Source: Burkholderiales bacterium
GTDB lineage: Bacteria > Pseudomonadota > Gammaproteobacteria > Burkholderiales > SG8-39
Reading direction: 5' to 3'
DNA: 35,316 nucleotides
Assembly (NCBI GenBank): GCA_026417035.1
Contig: JAOAEA010000042.1
Coordinates: forward strand, 1 to 35,316
The notes under the pieces are model-generated. The model ran no database searches. It was given only the letters and a program-made list of their open reading frames with translations, and had not been told where the DNA came from. Position numbers and translations under genes: made by a program. This document shows, in pieces, positions 7,780 through 18,061 of this stretch; positions within the stretch are counted from its first letter, which is position 1, and the number at the start of each line of letters is the position of its first letter.

Positions 7780-8795
7780 GGGAGCCGCTCCCCGGCGGCG
7801 AGCGGCACCAGCGTCTCGCCGCCGAACGCGAGCTCGGCCGGGATTTGCCACGGCGCCTTCACGAGTGTCACCGTGCCCCGGTTGCGCGGCAGACGGTAGA
7901 AATCCGCGCCGTGGAAGCTCGCGAACGCCTCGAGCCGGTCGAGGGCGCCCGCGGCCTCGAACGCCTGCGCATAGAGCTCGAGCGCGGCGCAGGCCGTGTA
8001 GCAGCCCGCGCAGCCGCAGGCGTGCTCCTTCGCGTGCTTCGCGTGCGGGGCGCTGTCGGTGCCGAGGAAGAACTTGGGATCGCCGCTCGTCGCCGCGGCC
8101 ACGAGCGCCTGGCGGTGCGTCTCGCGCTTCAGCACCGGCAGGCAATACCAGTGCGGGCGGATGCCGCCCTGGAAAATCGCGTTGCGGTTGTAGAGGAGGT
8201 GGTGCGCGGTGACCGTCGCGGCGACGTTCGCCGGCGCCGCCGCCACGAATTCGACCGCCTCGCGGGTGGTGATGTGCTCGAGCACGACGCGCAAGCCCGG
8301 GAAGCGGCGGCGGATCTCGGCGAGCACGGTCTCGACGAAGACCTTCTCGCGGTCGAACACGTCGACGCCCGGCGTGGTGACCTCGCCGTGCAGGAGCAGC
8401 GGCACGTCGTGCCTCGCCATCGCCTCGATCGCCGGGAAGGCCCGCTCGAGCGCGGTGACACCCGAGTCGGAGTTCGTCGTCGCGCCGGCCGGGTAGTACT
8501 TGACCGCGTGCACGAACCCGCTCGCCTTCGCCCTGGCGATCTCCGCGGGCGCCGTGTTGTCGGTGAGGTAGAGCGTCATCAGCGGCTCGAACGCCGTACC
8601 GCGCGGCAGCGCCGCGAGGATGCGGTCGCGATAGGCGGCCGCAGCCGCGACCGTCGTCACCGGCGGCCTCAGGTTGGGCATCACGATCGCGCGCGCGAAC
8701 CGGCGCGCCGTGTCGGGCAGCACGTCCGCCATCTGCGCGCCGTCGCGCAGGTGCAGGTGCCAGTCGTCGGGGCGGGCGATGGTCAGCGTTTCCAT
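7761..8795 (-). CDS. pyrC: Dihydroorotase
   Basis: This zinc enzyme cyclises carbamoyl-aspartate to dihydroorotate, the third step of pyrimidine synthesis, in the cytoplasm. The 344-residue length is that of the E. coli-type (class II) enzyme. The first metal ligands H13 and H15 are in [10 protein letters not shown]. The carboxylated lysine is in [15 protein letters not shown] further ligand histidine is in LLLHGEVT, the next in VLEHITTRE, and the catalytic Asp region is [10 protein letters not shown]. It is transcribed ahead of the DUF3025 gene, which overlaps its end. No strong ribosome-binding site is visible before the ATG. Confidence 0.96.
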   Translation of the reverse strand: METLTIARPDDWHLHLRDGAQMADVLPDTARRFARAIVMPNLRPPVTTVAAAAAYRDRILAALPRGTAFEPLMTLYLTDNTAPAEIARAKASGFVHAVKYYPAGATTNSDSGVTALERAFPAIEAMARHDVPLLLHGEVTTPGVDVFDREKVFVETVLAEIRRRFPGLRVVLEHITTREAVEFVAAAPANVAATVTAHHLLYNRNAIFQGGIRPHWYCLPVLKRETHRQALVAAATSGDPKFFLGTDSAPHAKHAKEHACGCAGCYTACAALELYAQAFEAAGALDRLEAFASFHGADFYRLPRNRGTVTLVKAPWQIPAELAFGGETLVPLAAGERLPWRLAA

Positions 8796-8862
8796 GGCCG
8801 CATTTTCCCACGCCGGCGACCCGGAGCCGGGAGCGGCAGCGAGCGACCAGGCCGCGCGGTGC

Positions 8863-9762
8863 TCACGGCTCGCCCGGGTGGCCCTCGGCGTCGGCCGCGC
8901 GCTTGATCGCGAGCGCGCGTTCGTAGAGCGCGTTCTTCGCCGCCCCGGTGATCGCCGCCGCGAGCTTCGCCGCCTGCTTCACCGGCAGCTCGGCGGCGAG
9001 GATCGCGAGCACCCGCTCGGCCTCGGCCGCGTCACGCCCGCGCGCCTCGCCCGGCGCCGCGACGACGAGCACGAACTCGCCCCGCTCCCGGTTCGGATCC
9101 GCCGCGATCCAGTCCGCGGCCTCGCCGAGCGCGCACGCGTGCACCTGCTCGAACATCTTCGTGAGCTCGCGCGCGATCACCACCTCGCGCGATGCGCCGA
9201 GGATCGCAGCAAGATCACCGAGCGTCGCACGCACGCGGTGCGGCGCCTCGTAGAAGACGAGCGCGTGCGGGAAGTCGCGCCAGCGCCCGATCTCCGCGCG
9301 GCGCGCCGCGTCCTTCGCCGGCAGGAAGCCAACGAACGCGAACGGCCCGTCGACGCCCGAAACCGAGAGCGCGGCGGCGAGCGCGCTCGGGCCCGGGATC
9401 GGCACGACGTCGAACCCCGCCGCGCGCACGCGCCGCACCAGCCGCGCGCCCGGGTCCGAGATCCCGGGCGTGCCCGCCTCGGAGACGAGCGCGAGCGTCT
9501 CGCCCGCCGCGAGCGCCGCGAGCACCGATTGCGCCGCCGCGGCCTCGTTGTGCCCGTGCAGGGCGCGCAGCTTCGCGCGGATGCCGTGCCGGGCGAGGAG
9601 CTGCGCGGTCGTGCGGGTGTCCTCGGCGAGCACCGCGTCGGCCGCGCGCAGCGTCTCGAGCGCGCGCAGCGTCACGTCCGCGAGGTTCCCGATCGGCGTG
9701 GCCACCACATATAATCGGCCGCGCCCGCCCGCGGGGCCCCGATGCGCCTCTCCCGTCGCCAC
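8863..9762 (-). CDS. rsmI: 16S rRNA (cytidine-1402-2'-O)-methyltransferase
   Basis: RsmI methylates the ribose of C1402 in the decoding centre of 16S rRNA using SAM. Family motifs are [58 protein letters not shown] and [10 protein letters not shown]. The open frame extends to a GTG at 9789, but the GTG at 9762 is preferred because a perfect AAGGAGGT lies 7 bases before it. This gives 299 residues, near the usual ~286. It is divergent from yraN, a very common pairing. Confidence 0.94.
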   Translation of the reverse strand: MATGEAHRGPAGGRGRLYVVATPIGNLADVTLRALETLRAADAVLAEDTRTTAQLLARHGIRAKLRALHGHNEAAAAQSVLAALAAGETLALVSEAGTPGISDPGARLVRRVRAAGFDVVPIPGPSALAAALSVSGVDGPFAFVGFLPAKDAARRAEIGRWRDFPHALVFYEAPHRVRATLGDLAAILGASREVVIARELTKMFEQVHACALGEAADWIAADPNRERGEFVLVVAAPGEARGRDAAEAERVLAILAAELPVKQAAKLAAAITGAAKNALYERALAIKRAADAEGHPGEP

Positions 9763-9854
9763 CGCCGCAACCTCCTTCGCCGCGCGCACCGCGCGTCGCG
9801 CCGATTGTGCGCGGGCCGTCCCGGCGCAGCAAGCGCCGCCGCGCGGGAGTCGCG

Positions 9855-10202
9855 TTGAAGAACGCCGCGGACGGCGCGCGCGCCGAGGACCTCGCCGCGG
9901 CGTTCCTGGAGCGCCAGGGCCTGCGGGTCGTGGCGCGCAACTACCGCTGCCGCCTGGGCGAGATCGACCTCGTCCTCGCCGACGGCCCGGCGCTCGTGTT
10001 CGCCGAGGTGCGCTACCGCTCGAGCGCGGCGTTCGGCGGGGCGGCCGCGAGCGTCACGCGCGCCAAGCGCGAGCGCATCGTCGCCGCCGCGAGCCACTTC
10101 CTCGCCGGGAAGCCGGAGCGTCCGTGCCGGTTCGACGTGGTCGTGCTCGACCGGCTGGCGCCCGACGCGGTGCAGTGGATCCGCGATGCGTTCGCCGCGT
10201 GA
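9855..10202 (+). CDS. yraN: YraN/UPF0102 family protein
   Basis: A 115-residue protein with the restriction-endonuclease-like fold of UPF0102: GARAEDLAAAFLERQG, then ARNYRCRLGEIDLVLADG, then VFAEVRYRSS. The residues E..D..E-V-R place the GEIDL Glu/Asp and FAEVR Glu at the nuclease active-site positions (the usual VEVK/VEVR is FAEVR here). The biological function is unresolved. A TTG start is proposed because GGGAG lies 5 bases upstream; no better ATG or GTG is available near the family's normal N-terminus. Its neighbours rsmI, the DiaA/GmhA-like gene and the BON lipoprotein match the E. coli yra locus. Confidence 0.85.
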   Translation: MKNAADGARAEDLAAAFLERQGLRVVARNYRCRLGEIDLVLADGPALVFAEVRYRSSAAFGGAAASVTRAKRERIVAAASHFLAGKPERPCRFDVVVLDRLAPDAVQWIRDAFAA

Positions 10203-10563
10203 GCGCGCGCTCGCCGCGCTGGCGCTCGCCGCCGCCTGCGCTCTGGCCGGCGGCGGCGAGGTGCGCTTCCTCGTGCAGAGCTCGCCGCTCGCCGGGTTCC
10301 GCTACCACGAGGCGCCCGCGGTGTTCGCCGCGATCCGCGTCGGCGACCCGCTCGCGCTCGTCCGCGAGCCGGCGAACCCGCACGACGCCAACGCGGTGCG
10401 CGTCGAGTGGCGCGGCCACGTGCTCGGCTATGTGCCCCGCGCCGAGAACGCCGCGGTCGCCTGGGCGCTCGACCGGGGCGAGCCGCTGCGCGCGCGCGTG
10501 TCGCGCGTGCGCGAGCACCCGAATCCGCGGCAGCGCATCGAGTTCGAGGTCTATCTCGAGTGA
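10186..10563 (+). CDS. Exported HIRAN-domain protein
   Basis: A 125-residue protein that overlaps the end of yraN by 17 bp. Residues 1-24 form a basic-then-hydrophobic segment that reads as a signal peptide or membrane anchor. The rest is one HIRAN domain: FRYHEA, GDPLALVREPANPHDANAVRV, then GHVLGYVPRAENAAVAWAL. HIRAN modules of eukaryotic HLTF bind 3' DNA ends and are usually fused to helicases or nucleases; bacterial stand-alone copies are poorly understood. A signal sequence would put it outside the cytoplasm, odd for a DNA-end binder. A later start removing the signal-like segment would leave the domain intact, so export is an inference. Confidence 0.75.
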   Translation: MRSPRERALAALALAAACALAGGGEVRFLVQSSPLAGFRYHEAPAVFAAIRVGDPLALVREPANPHDANAVRVEWRGHVLGYVPRAENAAVAWALDRGEPLRARVSRVREHPNPRQRIEFEVYLE

Positions 10564-10621
10564 CCGCGCGCGGGCGCCGCGCGTCGTCGCCGGCCGACAT
10601 CACGGCCGCGCCGCCACCGGG

Positions 10622-11877
<1,256 letters not shown>

Positions 11878-11938
11878 GGCCCCGCGCGGGCCGGACACGA
11901 CGCCGGGGGCGAAGCCGGCGCAGCAGGGGGAACGAACG

Positions 11939-13267
11939 ATGCCGCAGAGACTCCGTCGCGCCGCCGTCGCGCTCGCCGCGGCCGCGGCCCTCGCCGCGCC
12001 GCTCGCGTCCGCGCAGCAGGTCACCGTCGTCACCTCCTTCCCGAAGGAGCTCACCGACGCCTACAGGAAGGCGTTCGAGTCGAGGAACCCCGGCGTGAAG
12101 CTCGAGATCCTCAACAAGAACACCGTCGCCGGCGTCGCCTACGTGCGCGAGCTCGCGCCCGGCAGCCGTCCCGACGTGTTCTGGGCGAGCGCGCCCGACG
12201 CGTTCGAGGTGCTCGCCAAGGACGGGCTCCTCGAGAAGTACGATCCCGGCGTGCCGGGCATCCCGGCGAAGATCGGCAACTATCCGGTGAACGACCCCGA
12301 GGGCTACTACCGCGGGCAGGCGCTCGCCGGCTACGGGATCATGTGGAACACGCGCTACCTCAAGGCGAACCGCCTGCCCGAGCCGCGCGAGTGGGCGGAC
12401 CTCGCGAAGCCCGTCTACTTCGGCCACGTCGCCACCTCGTCGCCCTCGCGGTCGGGCACGACCCACCTCACCGTCGAGACCATCCTGCAGGGCGAGGGCT
12501 GGGAGAAGGGCTGGTCGCAGCTGCTGCGCATCGCCGGCAACTCGGCCGCGATCACCGAGCGCAGCTTCGGCGTGCCGGAGGGGGTGTCGAACGGCCAGTA
12601 CGGCATCGGCCTCGTCATCGACTTCTTCGGCCTCGCGGCGAAGGCGAACGGCTTCCCGGTCGAGTTCGTGTACCCCTCGGTCACCGCGATCGTCCCGGCG
12701 AACATCGGGCTCATCGCCGGCGCGAAGAGCCCGGAGCTCGGCAAGCGCTTCATCGCGTTCACGCTGTCGGAGGAAGGGCAGCTCGTGCTCCTCGACCCGA
12801 AGGTGAGCCGCCTGCCCGTGCTGCCCAAGACCTACGAGCACGCCCCGAAGGGCTTCCCGAACCCCTACGCCGGGACGATCAAGCCGAAGGTGAACTTCGA
12901 CGCGAACCTCTCCGAAGAGCGCTACTACCTCGTCTCCTCGCTCTTCGACCAGACGATCACCTTCCGCCACAAGGAGCTCGTGGCCGCGGCCAGGGCGATC
13001 AACGACGCGGCGGCGAAGCTCGCGGCGAAGCCCAATCCGCAGGGCGAGCGGCTGCTCGCGGAGGCGCGCGCGGCGGCCTACACGCCGGTCGTGGACGAGG
13101 CGAAGGCGAAGGACAAGGGCTTTCTCGCCATGTTCCGCGCGACCAAGAAGGACGCCCAGACCGCGAAGCGGGTGACCGCGCTCGAGGAGCACTGGTCCAC
13201 CGAGGCGAAGCAGAACTACGCGCGCGCCGTCGAGCTCGCCAGCCAGGCCGCGGCGACGGTGAAGTGA
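11939..13267 (+). CDS. ABC transporter substrate-binding protein (iron/phosphonate type, extended C-terminus)
   Basis: A 442-residue periplasmic binding protein with a signal peptide ending near ASA at 25 and a good ribosome site (AGGGGGAACGAACG before the ATG). The mature part begins VTVVTSFPKELTDAYRKAFE and has DVFWASAPDAFEVLAKDGLL, GYGIMWNTRYL and AIVPANIGLIAGAKSPELGKRFIAF. These features match class-II binding proteins of the ferric iron, 2-aminoethylphosphonate and hexose-phosphate (FbpA/PhnS/AfuA) group. Usual members are about 330-350 residues; this one carries some 90 further residues rich in Ala, Lys and Glu that are probably helical. The permease and ATPase genes follow directly. 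The ligand is not certain. Confidence 0.85.
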   Translation: MPQRLRRAAVALAAAAALAAPLASAQQVTVVTSFPKELTDAYRKAFESRNPGVKLEILNKNTVAGVAYVRELAPGSRPDVFWASAPDAFEVLAKDGLLEKYDPGVPGIPAKIGNYPVNDPEGYYRGQALAGYGIMWNTRYLKANRLPEPREWADLAKPVYFGHVATSSPSRSGTTHLTVETILQGEGWEKGWSQLLRIAGNSAAITERSFGVPEGVSNGQYGIGLVIDFFGLAAKANGFPVEFVYPSVTAIVPANIGLIAGAKSPELGKRFIAFTLSEEGQLVLLDPKVSRLPVLPKTYEHAPKGFPNPYAGTIKPKVNFDANLSEERYYLVSSLFDQTITFRHKELVAAARAINDAAAKLAAKPNPQGERLLAEARAAAYTPVVDEAKAKDKGFLAMFRATKKDAQTAKRVTALEEHWSTEAKQNYARAVELASQAAATVK

Positions 13268-13322
13268 GCCCGGCCCGCGGCGGCGCCGCGAAGGCGCGGC
13301 TCGCCCTCGCGGCGGCCCGGCG

Positions 13323-15005
13323 GTGAGCGGCCGCGTCTCGAGCGCCCAGGCCGCGGTCGCCGGCGCGATCGCGCTCTTCCTCGCCGCGTTCCTCGTCGTG
13401 CCGGTGCTCGCGGTCGTCTGGATCGCGTTCGCCGACGCCGACGGCGGCCTCACCCTCGCGCACTTCGGCGCCTTCTTCGGCGTCTCGCTGCTGCGCGAAT
13501 CCTTCTGGAACAGCCTGTACGTGGCGGCCGCGTCGGTCGTCCTGGCCTCGGCGATCGCCGTGCCGGTCGCCTACTTCACCGCGCGCTTCCGGCTGCGCGG
13601 CGCGCTGCTCGTGCAGACCCTGGGCGTGCTGCCGCTCGTCATGCCGCCGTTCGTCGGCGCCGTGGCGATGCAGCTCATCTTCGGGCGCAACGGGTCGGTG
13701 AACCTCCTCCTCGGCGACGCGCTCGGGGTGACCGTACCGTTCATGGAGGGATTGAACGGCGTCATCTTCGTCGAGGCGCTGCACTATTTCCCGTTCATCC
13801 TGCTCAACCTCTCGGCGGCGCTCGCCAACATCGACGCGGCGATGGAGGAGTCGGCGCAGAACCTCGGCGCGCACGGCTTCCGCCTCTTCCGCCGGGTCGT
13901 GTTCCCGCTCGCCATGCCCGGCTACGTCGCGGGCGCGTCGCTGGTGTTCGTCAAGGTCTTCGACGACCTCGGCACGCCGCTCGTGCTCAATGTCACCAAC
14001 ATGCTGGCGCCGCAGGCGTACCTGCGCATTACCTCGCTCGGCATCGAGGATCCGCTCGGCTACGTGATCAGCGTGATCATGGTCGGCTTCTCGATGCTCG
14101 CCATGTGGCTCGCGGCGCGGGCGCTCCGCGGGCGCGACTACGCGACGGTGCAGCGCGGCGGGGCGGCGGGCGAGCGCCGCCGGCTCACGCGCGCGCAGGC
14201 GGTGCTCGCCTACGGCTGGATCGGCTTCGTGCTCGCGCTCGTCCTCGCGCCCCACCTCGGCATCCTGCTCCTCTCGTTCTCCAAGGTGTGGAGCTACACG
14301 GTCGTGCCCGAGCAGTTCACGACCGCGAACTACGCCACGGTGCTCGCCAACTCGTCCGGGATGATCGTGAACACGCTGCTGTACGCGGGGCTCGCCGCGG
14401 GCGTGGACGTCGTCCTCGGCACCGCGATCGCCTATCTCGTCCTGCGCACGCGCCTTCCCGGCCGGCAGCTGCTCGACCTCGCGGCGACGGCCGCGCTCGC
14501 CATCCCGGGCGTGGTGCTGGGCATCGGCTACCTGCGCCTCTTCCGCGGCGTCGAGGTGCCCTGGCTCGGCGGCCCGCTGGCTGCGAGCTGGATCATCCTG
14601 CCGATCGCGTACTCGGTCCGCCGGCTCCCCTACGCGGTGCGCGCCTGCACGGCGGCGCTGCAGCAGCTCCACGTCTCGCTCGAGGAGGCGGCCGAGAGCC
14701 TCGGCGCCTCGCGCCGGCGCACCCTGCAGCGCGTCGTCGTGCCGCTGATGGCGGGCGGCATCCTCGCCGGCTTCGTGACGAGCTTCATCACCGCCTCGGT
14801 GGAGCTCTCGGCGACGCTGCTCCTCGCCGCTTCGGAGAGCTTGGCGCCGATGTCCTACGGGATTTATCTTTACATGCAGTCGATCGCGGGGCGCGGGCCG
14901 GGCGCCGCGCTCGGCGTCATCGCGGTCGCCATCGTCGCCGCCGGCACCTACGCCAGCCACCGCTTCATGGCCGGACGGTCGGCGGCGCTGGAGGGCCGAG
15001 CTTGA
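13323..15005 (+). CDS. ABC transporter permease with two fused permease domains
   Basis: A 560-residue inner-membrane protein with a GTG start. It contains two binding-protein-dependent transport modules in tandem, each with its cytoplasmic EAA loop: EESAQNLGAHGFRLFRRVVF in the first half and EEAAESLGASRRRTLQRVVV in the second. Both loops end in a hydrophobic segment beginning with a Pro-Leu pair. About twelve hydrophobic segments are visible. This fused form is normal for FbpB/AfuB-type importers, where one polypeptide replaces two permeases. It sits 55 bp after the binding-protein gene and 43 bp before the ATPase gene, and the three form one transport operon. Confidence 0.9.
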   Translation: MSGRVSSAQAAVAGAIALFLAAFLVVPVLAVVWIAFADADGGLTLAHFGAFFGVSLLRESFWNSLYVAAASVVLASAIAVPVAYFTARFRLRGALLVQTLGVLPLVMPPFVGAVAMQLIFGRNGSVNLLLGDALGVTVPFMEGLNGVIFVEALHYFPFILLNLSAALANIDAAMEESAQNLGAHGFRLFRRVVFPLAMPGYVAGASLVFVKVFDDLGTPLVLNVTNMLAPQAYLRITSLGIEDPLGYVISVIMVGFSMLAMWLAARALRGRDYATVQRGGAAGERRRLTRAQAVLAYGWIGFVLALVLAPHLGILLLSFSKVWSYTVVPEQFTTANYATVLANSSGMIVNTLLYAGLAAGVDVVLGTAIAYLVLRTRLPGRQLLDLAATAALAIPGVVLGIGYLRLFRGVEVPWLGGPLAASWIILPIAYSVRRLPYAVRACTAALQQLHVSLEEAAESLGASRRRTLQRVVVPLMAGGILAGFVTSFITASVELSATLLLAASESLAPMSYGIYLYMQSIAGRGPGAALGVIAVAIVAAGTYASHRFMAGRSAALEGRA

Positions 15006-15048
15006 AGCGGCACGCGCGCGCGCCGGGCGCCGCGACGGGAGGGAGGAT

Positions 15049-16125
<1,077 letters not shown>

Positions 16126-16131
<6 letters not shown>

Positions 16132-16148
16132 CGCCGGCCGGCCTACGC
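16126..16148. terminator. Palindrome shared by two convergent stop codons
   Basis: GCGTAG...CTACGC arms enclose GCCGG/CCGGC, giving an almost perfect 23-bp inverted repeat that contains the stop codon of the ABC ATPase (+) and that of the NTF2-like gene (-). It could form a bidirectional stem, but there is no T-run on either side. Confidence 0.35.
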
Positions 16149-16565
16149 CGCGAGGCGCCGCTTGAGCGCGCGCACGAGCGCGCCCAGGACCGGGACCTTC
16201 TCGTAGAGCTCCTCCGCCGGATCCCAGTAATCCCGGTGCCAGGCGATGCGCCCGTCCGACGCGAACCCGAGATGGCTCGCGCCGCGCACCGTGTGCGTCG
16301 CCCCGCGCGACCGGAACGTGAAGTCCCAAAGGAGCAGCGCGCCGCGCTCGTGCTGCCAGCGCTCGGTGACGCGAAAGCGCGGATCGGCGACCTGCACGAA
16401 CATGTGCGCGAACACGCGCCGGATCGCCTCGGTCCCGCGCACGTCGTTGAACGGATCCTTGAAACGGGCGTCGGGCGCGTAGATGGAGCCGATGCGCGCG
16501 AGGCTCTCCGGCGAGAGCGTCTCGAACCAGGCCACCACCGCGTCGAGCGTGAGCGGCGCGCTCAT
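16143..16565 (-). CDS. NTF2/SnoaL-like protein
   Basis: A 140-residue protein of the nuclear transport factor 2 fold: LDAVVAWFETLSPESLARIGSIYAPDARFKDPFNDVRG at the N-terminus and GASHLGFASDGRIAWHRDYWDPAEELYE toward the C-terminus. The fold makes a cone-shaped pocket used by small isomerases, hydratases and binding proteins. The conserved D-P-F and H-R-D-Y-W-D residues are typical of the group found beside SDR enzymes. Its ATG overlaps the SDR stop by 4 bp, so the two are probably made together and may act on the same substrate. It is the last gene of the minus-strand array. The substrate is unknown. Confidence 0.82.
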   Translation of the reverse strand: MSAPLTLDAVVAWFETLSPESLARIGSIYAPDARFKDPFNDVRGTEAIRRVFAHMFVQVADPRFRVTERWQHERGALLLWDFTFRSRGATHTVRGASHLGFASDGRIAWHRDYWDPAEELYEKVPVLGALVRALKRRLAA

Positions 16566-17335
16566 AGGCCCGTGAACCTGTGGATGGCGCGGAAGTAGAG
16601 CCCGTGGGGCAGGTGGCGCATCAGCTTCAGCCACCGCGTGAAGCGCTTGGGGAAGTGGGTCTCGAACTCGCCGCGCGCGAGCCCGGCGAGGATCTCGCGC
16701 GCCGCCTCGTCCGCCTTGATGAGCGCCGGCATCCTGAACTTGTTCTGCGCGGTGAGCGGCGTCTCGACGAAGCCCGGATTCACGACGTGGACGCCGATGC
16801 CCTTCGCCGCGAGGTCGAGGTAGAGCGTCTCGGCCATGTTGATGAGCGCCGCCTTGGTGGCGCTGTAGATGAGGCTCATCGGCAGCCCGCGGTAGCCGGC
16901 GACGCTCGACACGATCACGACCGTGCCCGCGCCCCGCTCGAGCATCGCCGGCAGCGCCACCGCGACCGCGTCGAAGGCGCCGAGCACGTTGGTCTCGAAC
17001 TCGGCGCGCGCCATGCCGGGGCGGAGCTTCCAGGCGCGCACGCCCTTGTAGGTGCCCGCCATGTAGACGAGCACGTCCACTCCGCCCCAGGCGGCGACGA
17101 TGCGCCCGTGCGCGGCGGCGAGCGCATCGGGCTGCGTCACGTCGGCGGGGAGCGCGAGGGCCGCGCCGCCGGCACCGAGCACCTCGGCGAGCTTGTCGGC
17201 GCTGCGCGCGCTACCGGCGACCCGCGCGCCACGCGCGATGAGCTCGCGGGCGAGCGCGGCGCCGATGCCGGTCGAGGCGCCGACGATCCAGACGCGCTTG
17301 CCCTGCCAGTCTTCGATCCTGGGATTCAATGCCAT
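16562..17335 (-). CDS. Short-chain dehydrogenase/reductase (SDR)
   Basis: A 257-residue NAD(P)-dependent classical SDR. The nucleotide-binding motif is GASTGIGAALARELIARGARV, followed by the D-V acidic pair (LPADVTQ), the N-A-G-like YMAGTYKG motif, the catalytic Ser in VIVSSVAGYRG and the YxxxK pair in YSATKAALINMAETL; VNPGFVETPLTA follows the active site. The C-terminal tail (THFPKRFTRWLKLMRHLPHGLYF) is basic and amphipathic and may touch membrane. The ATG at 17335 has no clear ribosome site and begins 5 bp from a long inverted-repeat element. SDRs of this kind occur in photo-oxidative stress and ChrR-linked clusters. The substrate is unknown. Confidence 0.88.
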   Translation of the reverse strand: MALNPRIEDWQGKRVWIVGASTGIGAALARELIARGARVAGSARSADKLAEVLGAGGAALALPADVTQPDALAAAHGRIVAAWGGVDVLVYMAGTYKGVRAWKLRPGMARAEFETNVLGAFDAVAVALPAMLERGAGTVVIVSSVAGYRGLPMSLIYSATKAALINMAETLYLDLAAKGIGVHVVNPGFVETPLTAQNKFRMPALIKADEAAREILAGLARGEFETHFPKRFTRWLKLMRHLPHGLYFRAIHRFTGL

Positions 17336-17340
17336 GTCAT

Positions 17341-17496
17341 CGGAAACCGCAAAGGCGCGAAAGACGCGAAGGATAGCGTGTCGGTCGGCAGGGCATCCGG
17401 CTCGCGCGCGGCGCGTGGGCTGCCGGCTGGACGGCGAGGGACGCGACACGCACGTCTCTTGCGTCCCTTCGCGCCCTTGGCGCTTTCGCGGTTCTG
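17341..17496. repeat. Inverted-repeat element with CGAAGG/GCGCGAAAG-type arms
   Basis: The left arm (17341-17373) begins GGAAACCGCAAAGGCGCGAA and contains GACGCGAAGG; the right arm (17458-17496) reads as its imperfect reverse complement and contains CCCTTCGCGCCCTTGG and CTTTCGCGGTTC. The ~85-bp centre is GC-rich with no ORF. It fills the gap between the DUF3833 and SDR genes. A related but different arm pair lies at 30287-30384. It could form a hairpin that blocks or protects transcript, or be a dispersed intergenic repeat. Confidence 0.6.
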
Positions 17497-17503
17497 CCCT
17501 GGC

Positions 17504-18034
17504 TCACCGCCGCTTGCGGAAGGCGATCGTGATGTCCGCGAACCGGATCCCGAATTTCTCGATCACCGACCGGTTGAGGAGCGTATCCTCGTCCACGAGA
17601 TACATCCAGTCGTCGAGGTCCACCTCGTAGCCGCCCTGCTCCGGCGGGAGCTTCAGCACGTACTTCCAGGCGAGCGCGTTGCCGAACGCGCGGCCGGTCG
17701 CCTTCCCGACCACGTCGCCGGCCGTGCCGGTGTAGGTGTTCGCGTCCACCTTGGTGATGGTCCAGACCCGGCGCTCCTTCTTCCCGTCGGACCAGTCGAA
17801 GGACTCGTCGAGCGTCCCGACGCCGCCTTCCCATTTCGCGTCGATCTTCACGTAGAAGCGGCGCAGGACCTTGCCGGAGCGGTCCTGCACCATACCCCAG
17901 CCGTCGACGGTGCCGTCGAAGTAGCGCGCGAGGTCGAGCGCGGGCTTCTCGTCCTGGTAGGACTCGGGGGCGACCCCCGCGCAGCTCGCGGTGAGCGCGG
18001 CGAGCGCGAGGACGGCGGCGATTCGCTTGAGCAT
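17504..18034 (-). CDS. DUF3833 lipoprotein
   Basis: A 176-residue protein. The N-terminus is basic then hydrophobic and ends in ALTASC with Cys18, a slightly irregular lipobox, so it is probably a periplasmic lipoprotein. The mature part begins YQDEKPALDLARYFDGTVDGWGMVQDRSGKV, the DUF3833 hallmark, and continues as a beta-rich protein with FDWSDGKKERRVWTI and GGYEVDLDDWMYLVDEDTLLNRS. Such a barrel-like protein could bind a lipophilic ligand, but no function is established. It follows the transporter gene by 27 bp. DUF3833 genes recur with SDR, CFA-like and photolyase genes in proteobacterial stress clusters. Confidence 0.85.
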   Translation of the reverse strand: MLKRIAAVLALAALTASCAGVAPESYQDEKPALDLARYFDGTVDGWGMVQDRSGKVLRRFYVKIDAKWEGGVGTLDESFDWSDGKKERRVWTITKVDANTYTGTAGDVVGKATGRAFGNALAWKYVLKLPPEQGGYEVDLDDWMYLVDEDTLLNRSVIEKFGIRFADITIAFRKRR

Positions 18035-18061
18035 CGGTCGGTCTCCGGGAAGTTCGTGGGA

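Noticed and set aside
9710-9715. A perfect TATAAT on the plus strand, possible yraN promoter
   Set aside because: It is the reverse of Leu-Tyr codons in the conserved [10 protein letters not shown] of rsmI, has no -35 at the right distance, and would leave a 135-base leader.
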